In this document: positions 41,771 through 52,911 of the stretch, piece after piece
Layout of the letters: each line of letters starts with the position of its first letter
Numbering within the stretch: the first letter of the stretch is position 1
NCBI RefSeq assembly: GCF_024701375.2
Contig: NZ_CP113910.1
Coordinates: 5,704,001 to 5,768,000 of the forward strand
Direction: 5' to 3'
DNA from: Streptomyces sp. KMM 9044
GTDB taxonomy: Bacteria; Actinomycetota; Actinomycetes; Streptomycetales; Streptomycetaceae
Length of the DNA stretch: 64,000 bases
The notes under the pieces: generated by a model
The model's input: only the letters and a program-made list of their open reading frames with translations
What the model was told of the DNA's origin: nothing
Database searches by the model: none
Made by a program: the position numbers and the translations under genes

Positions 41771-43285
41771 ATGACGAGCAGCACCGAGACCACCGCCACC
41801 ACCCCGCAGGTTGCGGTCAACGACATCGGTAACGAGGAAGCCTTCCTCGCCGCGATCGACGAGACGATCAAGTACTTCAACGACGGCGACATCGTCGACG
41901 GCGTCATCGTGAAGGTCGACCGGGACGAGGTCCTGCTCGACATCGGTTACAAGACCGAAGGTGTCATCCCGAGCCGCGAACTCTCGATCAAGCACGACGT
42001 CGACCCCAACGAGGTCGTCGCCGTCGGTGACGAGATCGAAGCCCTTGTTCTCCAGAAGGAGGACAAGGAAGGCCGCCTGATCCTCTCGAAGAAGCGCGCC
42101 CAGTACGAGCGTGCCTGGGGCACCATCGAGAAGATCAAGGAAGAGGACGGCATCGTCACCGGTACCGTCATCGAGGTCGTCAAGGGTGGTCTCATCCTCG
42201 ACATCGGCCTCCGCGGCTTCCTCCCGGCCTCCCTGGTCGAGATGCGCCGCGTCCGCGACCTCCAGCCCTACGTGGGCAAGGAGCTCGAGGCGAAGATCAT
42301 CGAGCTGGACAAGAACCGCAACAACGTGGTCCTGTCCCGCCGTGCCTGGCTGGAGCAGACCCAGTCCGAGGTCCGCCAGACGTTCCTCACCACCCTTCAG
42401 AAGGGGCAGGTGCGTTCCGGCGTCGTCTCCTCGATCGTCAACTTCGGTGCCTTCGTGGACCTGGGTGGCGTCGACGGCCTGGTGCACGTGTCCGAGCTGT
42501 CCTGGAAGCACATCGACCACCCCTCCGAGGTCGTCGAGGTCGGTCAGGAAGTCACTGTCGAGGTCCTCGACGTCGACATGGACCGCGAGCGTGTCTCCCT
42601 GTCGCTGAAGGCGACCCAGGAAGACCCGTGGCAGCAGTTCGCCCGCACCCACCAGATCGGCCAGGTCGTGCCCGGCAAGGTCACGAAGCTGGTTCCGTTC
42701 GGTGCGTTCGTCCGCGTGGACGAGGGCATCGAGGGTCTGGTCCACATCTCCGAGCTGGCCGAGCGCCACGTGGAGATCCCGGAGCAGGTCGTCCAGGTCA
42801 ACGACGAGATCTTCGTCAAGGTCATCGACATCGACCTCGAGCGCCGCCGCATCAGCCTCTCGCTGAAGCAGGCCAACGAGGCCTTCGGCGCCGACCCGTC
42901 GGTGGTCGAGTTCGACCCGACCCTGTACGGCATGGCCGCGTCCTACGACGACCAGGGCAACTACATCTACCCCGAGGGCTTCGACCCCGAGACCAACGAC
43001 TGGCTCGAGGGCTACGAGACCCAGCGGGAGGCGTGGGAGACCCAGTACGCCGAGGCGCAGACCCGCTTCGAGCAGCACCAGGCGCAGGTCATCAAGTCCC
43101 GCGAGGCGGACGAGAAGGCCGCTGCCGAGGGTGTCGACACCGCGGGTGCGGCTCCGGCCGCGTCCGGTGGCGGTGGCGGTGGCGGTGGCTCGTACTCCTC
43201 CGAGGGCGGCGACAACTCCGGCGCCCTGGCGTCGGACGAGGCGCTGGCCGCGCTGCGCGAGAAGCTGGCCGGCGGCCAGAGCTGA
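41771..43285 (+). CDS. rpsA: 30S ribosomal protein S1
   Basis: S1 helps the ribosome bind mRNA. The 504-residue protein has four S1 domains: from about residue 36 (GDIVDGVIVKVDRDEVLLDIGY), 122 (GTVIEVVKGGLILDIGLRG), 209 (GVVSSIVNFGAFVDLGGVDG) and 294 (GKVTKLVPFGAFVRVDEGIEG), shown as starts of each. Gram-negative S1 has six; four is the actinobacterial norm. The C-terminal 120 residues are acidic and end in a glycine-rich run and EALAALREKLAGGQS. A perfect 16-bp hairpin follows. Confidence 0.97.
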   Translation: MTSSTETTATTPQVAVNDIGNEEAFLAAIDETIKYFNDGDIVDGVIVKVDRDEVLLDIGYKTEGVIPSRELSIKHDVDPNEVVAVGDEIEALVLQKEDKEGRLILSKKRAQYERAWGTIEKIKEEDGIVTGTVIEVVKGGLILDIGLRGFLPASLVEMRRVRDLQPYVGKELEAKIIELDKNRNNVVLSRRAWLEQTQSEVRQTFLTTLQKGQVRSGVVSSIVNFGAFVDLGGVDGLVHVSELSWKHIDHPSEVVEVGQEVTVEVLDVDMDRERVSLSLKATQEDPWQQFARTHQIGQVVPGKVTKLVPFGAFVRVDEGIEGLVHISELAERHVEIPEQVVQVNDEIFVKVIDIDLERRRISLSLKQANEAFGADPSVVEFDPTLYGMAASYDDQGNYIYPEGFDPETNDWLEGYETQREAWETQYAEAQTRFEQHQAQVIKSREADEKAAAEGVDTAGAAPAASGGGGGGGGSYSSEGGDNSGALASDEALAALREKLAGGQS

Positions 43286-43331
43286 CCTCCCGCCGGAGGC
43301 GGACCCCCACCCGCTGAGGCATGACCGGTGA

Positions 43332-43367
43332 CTGAAGGGCCGCACCTTTCGAGGTGCGGCCCTTCAG
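43332..43367 (+). terminator. rpsA terminator with UUCG tetraloop
   Basis: CTGAAGGGCCGCACCT pairs perfectly with AGGTGCGGCCCTTCAG around the stable loop TTCG (16-bp stem). No T-run follows. Confidence 0.88.
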
Positions 43368-43523
43368 CGCTGCGCTCCGGGGCGGGCGTTGCCTGCGTGC
43401 GGGCCGGTGGAGTCTTGTCGCGCAGTTCCCCGCGCCCCTCCCCTCGGGGAGTCGCCCTCACCTGGGAATACCGGTGCCCCGTGTCACGTTGTCCACGGGG
43501 AAACACGAGGAGGGGCGGTCACT

Positions 43524-44462
43524 GTGCTTGATCCGCAGGATTTGTACGCATGGGAGCCGAAGGGGCTGGCGGTCGTCGACATGGCGCTCGCCCAGGAATC
43601 GGCCGGTCTTGTCATGCTCTACCACTTCGACGGGTACATCGACGCGGGCGAGACCGGCGACCAGATCGCCGAGCGGCTGTTCGACTCGCTGCCCCACCAG
43701 GTCGTCGCCCGGTTCGACCACGACCGGCTCGTCGACTACCGGGCCCGTCGCCCTCTGCTGACCTTCACGCGTGACCGCTGGACCGACTACGAGGTACCCG
43801 CGCTCGAGGTGCGGCTGGTCCAGGACGCCACCGGAGCGCCGTTCCTGCTGCTCTCCGGCCCGGAACCGGATGTGGAGTGGGAGAGGTTCGCCGCCGCGGT
43901 GCGGCAGATCGTGGAACGGCTCGGCGTCCGCCTGTCGGTGAACTTCCACGGGATCCCCATGGGCGTCCCGCACACCCGCCCCGTGGGTATCACCCCGCAC
44001 GGCAACCGCACCGACCTCGTCCCCGGCCACAGCAGCCCCTTCGAGGAGGCACAGGTTCCCGGCAGCGTCGAGGCCCTCGTCGAGTACCGGCTCATGCAGG
44101 CCGGACACGACGTGCTCGGCGTCGCCGCGCACGTGCCGCACTACATCGCCCGCTCCCCTTACCCGGACGCGGCGTTGACCGTCCTGGAGACCATCACGGC
44201 CGCGACCGGTCTGGTCCTGCCCGGCGTGGCGCACGCCCTGCGCACCGACGCGCACCGCACCCAGACCGAGATCGACCGCCAGGTGCAGGAGGGCGACGAG
44301 GAGCTCACGGCCCTCATCCAGGGCCTCGAGCACCAGTACGACGCCGCCGCGGGTGCCGAAACCCGGGGCAACATGCTCGCCGAGCCGGTGGAGATCCCGT
44401 CGGCGGACGAGATCGGACTCGAGTTCGAGCGATTCCTGGCGGAGCGCGAAGGCGACGTCTGA
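43524..44462 (+). CDS. PAC2 family (proteasome assembly chaperone-like) protein
   Basis: The 312-residue protein belongs to the actinobacterial PAC2 family, which shares a fold with eukaryotic proteasome assembly chaperones; its function here is not established. Recognisable blocks are [54 protein letters not shown] and [22 protein letters not shown] 43524 is chosen for the GAGGAGGGG upstream. coaE follows in the same direction after 82 bases. Confidence 0.88.
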   Translation: MLDPQDLYAWEPKGLAVVDMALAQESAGLVMLYHFDGYIDAGETGDQIAERLFDSLPHQVVARFDHDRLVDYRARRPLLTFTRDRWTDYEVPALEVRLVQDATGAPFLLLSGPEPDVEWERFAAAVRQIVERLGVRLSVNFHGIPMGVPHTRPVGITPHGNRTDLVPGHSSPFEEAQVPGSVEALVEYRLMQAGHDVLGVAAHVPHYIARSPYPDAALTVLETITAATGLVLPGVAHALRTDAHRTQTEIDRQVQEGDEELTALIQGLEHQYDAAAGAETRGNMLAEPVEIPSADEIGLEFERFLAEREGDV

Positions 44463-44544
44463 GACCGCCGGGGCCCACCCGGCCACGGGCGGGGCCGGGA
44501 TCCCGCCCGGCGTGCTGCCGGCGGCAGGCCCTAAGCTCTCGGAC

Positions 44545-45165
44545 ATGCTGAAGGTGGGACTGACCGGTGGGATCGGTGCCGGCAAGAGCGAGGTGTCGCG
44601 GCTGCTCGTCGAGAGCGGCGCCGTACTGATCGACGCGGACCGCATCGCGCGCGAGGTCGTCGCACTGGGGACGCCCGGTCTCACGGCAATCGTGGCGGCC
44701 TTCGGTGAGGAGATCCTCACCGAGGACGGCAGCCTGGACCGGCCGGGGCTCGGCGCGATCGTCTTCGCCGACGCGGAGAAACTCGCCCTCCTCAACTCGA
44801 TCGTCCACCCGCTGGTGGGCGCCCGCTCCCGGGAGCTGGAGGAGGCCGCCTCCGGGGACGCCGTCGTCGTCCACGACGTGCCCCTCCTCACGGAGAACGG
44901 CCTCGCGTCCCTCTACGACCTCGTGATCGTGGTCGACGCGAGCGCCGGGACCCAGCTCGAGCGGCTCGTCGGCCGACGCGGCATGAGCGAGGAGAACGCC
45001 CGCGCGCGCATGGCCGCCCAGGCGACGCGCGAACAGCGCCGGGAGATCGCGGACATCGTCATCGACAACGACGTACCTCTGGACGAGCTGGAGCGGCGGG
45101 TCGAGGACGTATGGGCCGAGCTCGTACGCCGGGCGGAGGCGGCCCGGCGGCCCGCGCAGGAATAG
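44545..45165 (+). CDS. coaE: Dephospho-CoA kinase
   Basis: CoaE phosphorylates dephospho-CoA, the last step of coenzyme A synthesis. The 206-residue protein has the P-loop [17 protein letters not shown] at the N-terminus, [32 protein letters not shown] and [13 protein letters not shown]. It is the short, single-domain form; some actinobacteria fuse a second domain to CoaE. TAAGCT a few bases upstream of ATG 44545 may be a -10, giving a near-leaderless transcript. Confidence 0.95.
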   Translation: MLKVGLTGGIGAGKSEVSRLLVESGAVLIDADRIAREVVALGTPGLTAIVAAFGEEILTEDGSLDRPGLGAIVFADAEKLALLNSIVHPLVGARSRELEEAASGDAVVVHDVPLLTENGLASLYDLVIVVDASAGTQLERLVGRRGMSEENARARMAAQATREQRREIADIVIDNDVPLDELERRVEDVWAELVRRAEAARRPAQE

Positions 45166-45215
45166 AGGTGCCCGGCCGGGGCGTTGAACCGGTTCGGCAA
45201 GGGAAGGATGCGGCT

Positions 45216-45614
45216 GTGCCCCAGAACAGTGGTTCGACCGGACGTACGCCCGAGACGCATGTCATCGACTTCCGTGCCGCCGAGCACCTGCTTGCCTCAC
45301 GGGACCCGCGGGGTGCGGTGAAGCTGCTGGACGGGGTCATCGACGCGTATCCGGAGAACACGGCGGCGCGTCTGCTGCGCGCGCGGGCGTTCTTCGCGGC
45401 GGCCCAGCTGCGTCCGGCGGAGCTCGAGTTCTCCATCGTCCTGGAACGCGAACCGGACAACGCCTTCGCGCACTTCGCGCTCGCCCGCACCTACCAGCGA
45501 CAGCGGCGGCCCGACCCGGCCAGGCGCCATTTCCGGCTGGCCGCCGCCCTGGACCCGAACCCGGAGTACCTGAAGGCCGCGCGCTTCGACGACAGCCAGG
45601 ACGACGAGGGCTGA
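45216..45614 (+). CDS. Tetratricopeptide repeat protein
   Basis: The 132-residue protein holds about three TPR helix pairs (AAEHLLASRDPRGAVKLLDG, AARLLRARAFFAAAQLRPAE, AFAHFALARTYQRQRRPDPA), a scaffold for protein-protein binding. It starts at GTG 45216 after AAGGGAAGGA, 50 bases after coaE, and is probably in the same transcript. The partner is unknown. Confidence 0.88.
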   Translation: MPQNSGSTGRTPETHVIDFRAAEHLLASRDPRGAVKLLDGVIDAYPENTAARLLRARAFFAAAQLRPAELEFSIVLEREPDNAFAHFALARTYQRQRRPDPARRHFRLAAALDPNPEYLKAARFDDSQDDEG

Positions 45615-45645
45615 GGCGGCGACGCGCCGAGAGGGAGCATCCGGG

Positions 45646-45909
45646 TCACCTCGTGTCCCGGGGCGGATCGTACGGTGGTGCATCACGACCCGGCTGGTAG
45701 CGAGGTCCCTGGCGCATACGCCGGACGATCACGATCAGGTTGACGGTGACGACCAGCCACAGCAGCGCGCATCCCAGGGCCCAGCCGGGATGCCCGGCGA
45801 CCGCGAACGCCACCGTCCCGAAGACGGTCCAGGCCTCGCCCCACACGCTCAGCCAGAACCGCATGCGCAGCGCACTGCGCGCGGTCCTCGGCTCACTGCC
45901 CGTTCGCAT
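45646..45909 (-). CDS. Small membrane protein
   Basis: The 87-residue protein has two hydrophobic helices (FGTVAFAVAGHPGWALG and LLWLVVTVNLIVIVRRM) and a charged Pro-rich C-terminus. I recognise no family. The start at ATG 45909 lies 21 bases from an array of six 8-bp repeats in the divergent promoter region. Confidence 0.65.
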   Translation of the reverse strand: MRTGSEPRTARSALRMRFWLSVWGEAWTVFGTVAFAVAGHPGWALGCALLWLVVTVNLIVIVRRMRQGPRYQPGRDAPPYDPPRDTR

Positions 45910-45930
45910 GCCGTCACCACCATTCCTCTT

Positions 45931-45978
45931 TCCACGGTTCCACGGTTCCACGGTTCCACGGTTCCACGGTTCCACGGT
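45931..45978. repeat. Six perfect tandem copies of TCCACGGT
   Basis: Six identical 8-bp units fill 48 bases between two divergent genes. Because 8 is not a multiple of 3 and the array lies in the promoter or leader region, copy-number slippage could change spacing of promoter elements. Confidence 0.95.
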
Positions 45979-46092
45979 ACGTCCGGCCGGTGGGAAGCGG
46001 CCGCTGTCGCCTGTCGGAGGCATGCCGTCACTCGGTCGAGTGAACTGGGGGAGCGTGGGAACGGGTGTGCGGATCCGGTCCGTTGGACGGAC

Positions 46093-46794
46093 ATGAAGCC
46101 GAAGATGCGTGAGGGGTACGAGGGGGCGGGCCCCGGGGCGATCACCCCGGACGGCTGCGCGGTGGAGCTGTACTCGCGGCTGCCCGTCGGGGACGAGCCG
46201 GACATCATCGCCGCCGCGGTACCGGCGGGCGCGCGGGTCCTGGAGCTGGGCAGCGGTGCGGGGAGGATGACCCACGCACTGCTGGAACGCGGGTTCACGG
46301 TCACGGCCGTGGACGAGTCCGCCGAGATGCTGGAGCGCGTGCGCGGGGCGCGGACCATGTGCGGCCCCATAGAGAAGCTGCGGCTGGACGAGACGTTCGA
46401 CGTGGTGCTGCTCGCCTCGTTCCTGGTGCACGCGGGCGACGCCGAGGTGCGTCGGGGACTGCTGCGCACCTGTGTGCGGCATCTGGCGAAGGGAGGGTGC
46501 GTACTGATCCAGCGGGAGGGCGAGGACTACCACACGAACGTGCCCCGCGAGCGGGTGGACCCGGCGGGCTTCACCGTGCGCATCGTGTCGGTCGAGCCGG
46601 TCGGCGACGGAGTCGACGCGGTGCACGTCGGGTATGTGTTCCCGGACGCGGTGTGGACGCAGACGTTCCGGTCACGGCCGCTGACGAAGACGCGGTTCGA
46701 GGAGGCGCTGGGGGAGGAGGGCCTGCGCGTCGACCGGTATCTGACGGAGGACGGGATGTGGGTGAGGGCGGTGGCGGCAACGACCGAGGGCTGA
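46093..46794 (+). CDS. Class I SAM-dependent methyltransferase
   Basis: The 233-residue protein has motif I VLELGSGAGRMTHALLERG, VTAVDESAEMLERVRG and FDVVLLASFLVHAGD, with LAKGGCVLIQREGED, a standard SAM-binding Rossmann fold. The N-terminus EGAGPGAITPDGCAVELYS resembles methyltransferases acting on small molecules. ATG 46093 has no strong ribosome-binding site. The substrate is unknown. Confidence 0.85.
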   Translation: MKPKMREGYEGAGPGAITPDGCAVELYSRLPVGDEPDIIAAAVPAGARVLELGSGAGRMTHALLERGFTVTAVDESAEMLERVRGARTMCGPIEKLRLDETFDVVLLASFLVHAGDAEVRRGLLRTCVRHLAKGGCVLIQREGEDYHTNVPRERVDPAGFTVRIVSVEPVGDGVDAVHVGYVFPDAVWTQTFRSRPLTKTRFEEALGEEGLRVDRYLTEDGMWVRAVAATTEG

Positions 46795-46838
46795 GCGGAA
46801 CGCGGTGACTTCCGTTCCAGGCCGCTGCCGCCGTGCGT

Positions 46839-47498
46839 TCACGGCCGCGCGGTGCCGCCGGAACGTCTGCCACGGTTTTTGCGACCGGCGGACTTTCCTT
46901 GATCCACGAGACCGCTGGGGTCCCCGGACCCGCCGCGGCCACCGGGCCCGGCCGGTCCGGCGGATCCTTCCAGGGCCCGGGGGATGTCGGGGCCACCCGG
47001 GCCGCCGAGGCCGCGCAGGCGTTCCAGTTCCCGGCGGTCGCGCTTCGTCGGGCGGCCCGCGCCGCGGTCCCGGATGCCGGCCGGGGCGACGGCGTCGCGG
47101 GGCGGGGACGGAGGGGAGTTGTCGATGTAGCACTGGACCGCGACCGGGGCGCCCACCCGCTTGCGGATCAGGCGCTTGACGACGACGACCCGTTCCCGCC
47201 CGTCGTGCCGCAGGCGCACCTCGTCGCCGACGCGCAGGGAGTGCGCGGGCTTCACCCGCTCACCGTTCACGCGTACATGGCCGCCGCGGCAGGCGTTGGC
47301 ACCGAGGGAACGGGTCTTGACCAGGCGTACGGACCAGATCCAGCTGTCGGTCCGGACGGTCTCCCCGCTCTGCGGTCCGGCAGCCTCGGCAGCCGCCACA
47401 GCGGCGGCGGTGTCGGGCCCGGGGGGCGCGGAGGCCGTCGCCTTCGCCGTGTCCCCGTCGCCGCGCGTCCCGCCGTACTGAGCATCCTCGGAAGCCAT
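46839..47498 (-). CDS. S4-domain RNA-binding protein (Hsp15-like)
   Basis: The S4 domain (about residues 48-110: VRTDSWIWSVRLVKTRSLG, HVRVNGERVKPAHSLRVGD) matches Hsp15/HslR, which binds stalled 50S subunits carrying nascent chains. The 219-residue protein is longer than E. coli Hsp15: an Ala/Gly-rich 47-residue N-terminal extension and a Gly/Arg/Lys-rich C-terminal tail that could add RNA binding. A GTG at VRTDSW would be a shorter start. Confidence 0.85.
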   Translation of the reverse strand: MASEDAQYGGTRGDGDTAKATASAPPGPDTAAAVAAAEAAGPQSGETVRTDSWIWSVRLVKTRSLGANACRGGHVRVNGERVKPAHSLRVGDEVRLRHDGRERVVVVKRLIRKRVGAPVAVQCYIDNSPPSPPRDAVAPAGIRDRGAGRPTKRDRRELERLRGLGGPGGPDIPRALEGSAGPAGPGGRGGSGDPSGLVDQGKSAGRKNRGRRSGGTARP

Positions 47499-47624
47499 GG
47501 TCCGACTCTAATCCTCCGGGGCGGCCCGGTGAGAAGGGATTTCGGCCGCCGCCGCACCGCCGGTGAGCAGGCCGGGCGGACGGGGCAGCCGCCGGCGCCT
47601 GCCGGTGCGCCCTACCGTGGAGGG

Positions 47625-48407
47625 ATGGACCACCCCAGTGGCCTCCCCGGCTTCCGCGGCCTCCCCGATCTCCCGGCCTCCTCCGGTGCCCGCGACCCTT
47701 CCGGCCTTCCCGGTCTCGACCGGCGCGTCACCGGGTGCCGTGCCTGTCCGCGGCTGGTGGACTGGCGTGAGGAGGTCGCCCGGACCAAACGCGCCGCGTT
47801 CGCCGACCGGACGTACTGGGGCCGGCCGGTGCCGGGATTCGGACCGCCGGACGCCCGGCTGCTGATCGTAGGGCTGGCGCCCGCCGCGCACGGCGGCAAC
47901 CGCACGGGACGGATGTTCACCGGAGACCGGTCCGGGGACGTGCTGTACGAGGGGCTGTACGACGTCGGGCTCGCCTCGCAGCCGACGTCCACGCACAGCG
48001 GGGACGGACTGGAGCTGTACGGCGTACGCGTCACCTCGCCCGTGCACTGCGCCCCGCCCGCCAACAGACCGACCCCCGGCGAACGGGACACCTGCCGGCC
48101 CTGGCTGGTGCGGGAACTGCGGCTGCTGCGGCCGACGCTGCGGGCCGTTCTCGTCCTCGGTGCCTTCGGCTGGCACGCCTCGCTGCCCGCCCTCGACGCG
48201 GCGGGCTGGACCGTGCCCCGCCCCCGCCCGGCCTTCTCCCACGGCGCCCACGTCGTACTCTCCGCCCCGGACGGCGACGACCTGCGTCTCTTCGGCTGCT
48301 TCCACGTCAGTCAGCGCAACACCTTCACCGGCCGGCTCACCCCCACCATGCTCCGAGAGGTCCTGCGCACGGCGGCCGAAGCAGCGGGGCTGCCCGCGCG
48401 AAAATGA
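47625..48407 (+). CDS. Type-5 uracil-DNA glycosylase (UdgB-like)
   Basis: This repair enzyme removes uracil and other deaminated bases from DNA. The 260-residue protein has the type-5 motif LLIVGLAPAAHGGNRTGRMF followed by TGDRSGD, and cysteines in CRACPRL and SPVHCAPP with DTCRPW that should bind a 4Fe-4S cluster; HVSQRNTFTGRLT is the C-terminal motif. Before the domain is a repetitive Leu/Pro/Gly segment (GLPGFRGLPDLPASS). ATG 47625 follows GGAGG closely. Confidence 0.9.
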   Translation: MDHPSGLPGFRGLPDLPASSGARDPSGLPGLDRRVTGCRACPRLVDWREEVARTKRAAFADRTYWGRPVPGFGPPDARLLIVGLAPAAHGGNRTGRMFTGDRSGDVLYEGLYDVGLASQPTSTHSGDGLELYGVRVTSPVHCAPPANRPTPGERDTCRPWLVRELRLLRPTLRAVLVLGAFGWHASLPALDAAGWTVPRPRPAFSHGAHVVLSAPDGDDLRLFGCFHVSQRNTFTGRLTPTMLREVLRTAAEAAGLPARK

Positions 48408-48443
48408 GAGGACCCCCCGCGCCGGGCGCGCTACGGTGCCCCG

Positions 48444-49403
48444 ATGGGCCGCTACCCGGACATCGAACCGTACGACCACGGCATGCTGGACGTCGGCGAC
48501 GGCAACCGCGTGTACTGGGAGACCTGCGGGAACCCGCACGGCAAGCCCGCGCTGGTGCTGCACGGCGGCCCGGGAAGCCGCGCGACCCCCGGTCTCCGCC
48601 GCTACTTCGACCCCGACGCCTACCGCGTCGTGCTCCTCGACCAGCGTGGCGCCGGACGTTCGACGCCGGGCGCCGCCGACCACACCACCGACATGAGCGT
48701 CAACACGACCGCCCACCTCATGGCCGACCTGGAGCGCCTGCGTGCCCACCTGGGCATCGAGCGGTGGCTGGTGTGGGGCGTCTCCTGGGGCTCGGCGCTG
48801 GGACTGCGGTACGCGCAGACGCACCCCGGTGTGGTGTCCGAACTGGTGCTCACCGGAGTCACCACAGGGTCCGACCCCGAGGTGGCCCTGCTGACCCGGG
48901 GACTGGGGAAACTCTTCCCGGAGGCCTTCGAACGCTTCGTCGGCGAACTGCCCGCCGGTGAGCGCGACGGCAACCTCGCCGCCGCCTACAACAGACTGCT
49001 CGAGTCCCCCGACCCCGACGTCCGGGAACGGGCCGCGCGGGCCTGGACCGACTGGGAGACGGCGATCATCCCCGCCCCGCCGGGCTCGGTCGCGCGTTTC
49101 CAGGACCCCGGGTTCCGCAGGGGTTTCGCCCGCACCGTCACCCACTACTGGGGCAACGGCCACTTCCTCGGCGACGGCGGGGGCGTCGTCCTCCGCGACG
49201 CCCACCTCCTGAAGGGCATCCCCGGCACCCTGGTCCAGGGCAGCCTCGACCTCGGCAACCTCCTCGGCACCGTCTGGCGGCTCCACCACGCCTGGCCGGA
49301 CAGCGAGTTGACGATCGTGGACGAGGCCGGCCACGACGTCGGCGCCGTCGGCGACGACGTCCTGGTGGAGGCGACGGACCGGTACGCGCGCGGCGGCGGA
49401 TGA
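48444..49403 (+). CDS. pip: Proline iminopeptidase
   Basis: The enzyme releases N-terminal proline from peptides. The 319-residue alpha/beta-hydrolase has the oxyanion-hole motif VLHGGPGSRATPG, VVLLDQRGAGRSTP, the nucleophile Ser in WGVSWGSALGLRYAQTHP and the catalytic His near the C-terminus in DEAGHDVG. No signal peptide, so cytoplasmic. It starts at ATG 48444, 37 bases after the glycosylase gene. Confidence 0.92.
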   Translation: MGRYPDIEPYDHGMLDVGDGNRVYWETCGNPHGKPALVLHGGPGSRATPGLRRYFDPDAYRVVLLDQRGAGRSTPGAADHTTDMSVNTTAHLMADLERLRAHLGIERWLVWGVSWGSALGLRYAQTHPGVVSELVLTGVTTGSDPEVALLTRGLGKLFPEAFERFVGELPAGERDGNLAAAYNRLLESPDPDVRERAARAWTDWETAIIPAPPGSVARFQDPGFRRGFARTVTHYWGNGHFLGDGGGVVLRDAHLLKGIPGTLVQGSLDLGNLLGTVWRLHHAWPDSELTIVDEAGHDVGAVGDDVLVEATDRYARGGG

Positions 49404-49525
49404 ACACCGCCGCACTGTGCTCCATAGGAGGTAATTCCGGCTCTCCGCAAGCGTGATATCCCTGGCGGACATACGATTCCGGCAAGGGGAGGAAATCGCA
49501 GCGGAATTCCAGCCGAGGAGGGTCG

Positions 49526-50413
49526 GTGGCTAAACGTATCACCCGACGACGTGGCTATCGAGAAGGCATCTTCGGTGAGATGCTCGCCGAATTTCTGGGA
49601 ACATTCGTCCTGATTCTCCTGGGTACCGCTTCGGTGGCCGTAGCCGTCGTCGGACTACCCGGATCAGGCCGGCAGGCGGTGGAGTTCGGGGCCGACAACT
49701 GGCTCATCATCACGTGGGGCTGGGGCCTCGCCGTGGTGTTCGGCGTGTATGTGGCCGGCGGAATCAGCGGCGCCCACATCAACCCCGCCGTGACCCTGGC
49801 CTTCGCCGTACGGCGGGACTTCCCCTGGCGGAAGGTCCTGCCCTACTGGCTGGCGCAGGTCGTGGGTGCCTTCGTGGCCGCCGCGCTCGTCTACGCCTGC
49901 TACAGATGGGCGATCGTCGCGGCCGAAACCCAGGCGGGCGTCCCGCGGGACGAATCGCTGGCAACCTACTCGATCTTCGCCACATTCCCCGCCGAATACT
50001 TCGGGAATTCATGGTGGGGTCCCTTGCTCGACCAGATCGTGGGAACCGCAATTCTGCTTCTTCTGATCTGTGCTCTCATCGACATGCGCAACACGGCTCC
50101 GATGGCGAATCTCCACCCGTTTCTCATCGGCCTGGTGGTCACCGTCATCGGCCTGACGTTCGGTACCAACGCCGGATACGCGATCAATCCCGCACGGGAC
50201 TTCGGCCCCCGGCTGTTCACCTATTTCGAAGGCTGGGGCTCGATCGCCCTGCCCGGGTCATTCCAATGGTTCAGCGGCTACTGGTGGATTCCCGTCGTCG
50301 GCCCGCTCATCGGCGGAGTCCTCGGGATGGCCGTGTACGACCTGCTCATCAGTCCGGTGCTCAAGGCCCGGGCCGGAGAGGCCGAAGAGGGCCCGGCCAC
50401 CGAAGAACCCTAG
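49526..50413 (+). CDS. glpF: Glycerol facilitator (aquaporin/MIP family)
   Basis: GlpF lets glycerol diffuse through the membrane. The 295-residue protein has six helices and two half-helices with the pore motifs HINPAVTLAFAV and AINPARDFGPR; the Asp after the second NPAR is characteristic of glycerol-type channels. GTG 49526 follows GAGGAGG. glpK follows after 21 bases, so uptake and phosphorylation are co-expressed. The upstream 122 bases contain three ATTCC-core motifs (ATTCCGG, ATTCCGG, GAATTCC) that might be regulator sites. Confidence 0.93.
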   Translation: MAKRITRRRGYREGIFGEMLAEFLGTFVLILLGTASVAVAVVGLPGSGRQAVEFGADNWLIITWGWGLAVVFGVYVAGGISGAHINPAVTLAFAVRRDFPWRKVLPYWLAQVVGAFVAAALVYACYRWAIVAAETQAGVPRDESLATYSIFATFPAEYFGNSWWGPLLDQIVGTAILLLLICALIDMRNTAPMANLHPFLIGLVVTVIGLTFGTNAGYAINPARDFGPRLFTYFEGWGSIALPGSFQWFSGYWWIPVVGPLIGGVLGMAVYDLLISPVLKARAGEAEEGPATEEP

Positions 50414-50434
50414 GCACACCAGGAGGCGGCAACG

Positions 50435-51952
<1,518 letters not shown>

Positions 51953-52182
51953 CGCCCCACGTGGACGGCCCCCGCCGGCAGCCGGCGATGTCCGCCGCTT
52001 CCCTCACCCACGTCTCCCGCAGGGGCACGAGGACGTGACGGAAGCAGCCGACACCTCGTCGTCGGAGCGGGGCCGGGCCACGCCCGGCAGCGCGGCGGCG
52101 AAGGACCGCAGCCGGACGGCGGCCGAGACGTCGGCGTCGCCCGAAACGGCCCGGAGCGGACTCACTGCCCGGTCACCGGTCA

Positions 52183-52596
52183 TCACGCGTCGGCGGCGTC
52201 CGGTACGACCGCCGTCGCCGTGATCTCCACGAGCTGCCCGGTGTACCCGAGACAGGCCACGCCGATCAGGGTCGACGCGTGGGGGCCCGTGCTCAGCCCG
52301 GACGCCTCCACCACGTGCCACACGGCGGAGAGCACCGCGGGCTCACCGCTCACGACATACACGTCCGTCGCGATGACATGGGCGAAGTCGCTTCCCACCG
52401 AGCGCAGCTGCTCCTCGAGGTTGGCGATCACCCGATGGGCCTGCCGCACCGGGTCCCCCTCGCCGACCAGCTTCCCGCCGACGTCCAGCGGGACCGACCC
52501 GGCGAGGAACGCCAGCCTGGTGCCCGCCTCGACGACGGAGACGTGGGAGTAGGCGGGTGGCGGGAAGAGCGAGGGGACGGTGACGCGCCGGATCAC
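52183..52596 (-). CDS. RidA/YjgF family protein
   Basis: RidA proteins hydrolyse reactive enamines and imines from PLP enzymes. The 137-residue protein shows HVSVVEAGTRLAFLAGSVPLD, QAHRVIANLEEQLRSVGSDF, ATDVYVV and TGPHASTLIGVACLGYTGQLVEI, the family blocks. In place of the catalytic Arg block R-x-x-V-x-V this copy has STLIGVACL, so it may lack enamine deaminase activity. GTG 52596 is the start. Confidence 0.85.
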   Translation of the reverse strand: MIRRVTVPSLFPPPAYSHVSVVEAGTRLAFLAGSVPLDVGGKLVGEGDPVRQAHRVIANLEEQLRSVGSDFAHVIATDVYVVSGEPAVLSAVWHVVEASGLSTGPHASTLIGVACLGYTGQLVEITATAVVPDAADA

Positions 52597-52911
52597 GCGG
52601 ACTCCGATCTACGGGTACGGCGGACGAGCCCCCGATCCTGTGCGACCCGGCACGCCACCGCATCCGAATTTCGGTCACCCCCTCGGTCACCCCCGTATCC
52701 GCGTCGGTCAGGGCGTACGTCGTCGTGAGGTACTGCGTCGGACTGCAGACGGCTCCGACGGCTCGGGCAGCGCGGAGACCTGGATCGAGGTCGGTCGCCT
52801 GCGGCACACGAGCTTCGTGGTGGACCGGCTCGACGCAGGCACGAGAGGACGGTCCAGGCCGTGACGCCGGACGTGCCGACCGCGGCCCGCCGGGACCACG
52901 GGGGCACCCTG
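52597..52911. other. Intergenic stretch between ridA-like and expansin-like genes
   Basis: Three hundred and fifteen bases without a supported gene. On the minus strand a short open stretch reads YLTTTYALTDADTGVTEGV, a peptide-like segment with no start or partner domain, perhaps a gene remnant. A short direct repeat of TCGGTCACCCCC occurs at about 52672-52697. Confidence 0.4.

Noticed and set aside
51953..52182. Small protein gene after glpK
   Set aside because: The open stretch is Ser/Ala/Thr/Arg-rich, overlaps the RidA gene end on the other strand and shows no family features.
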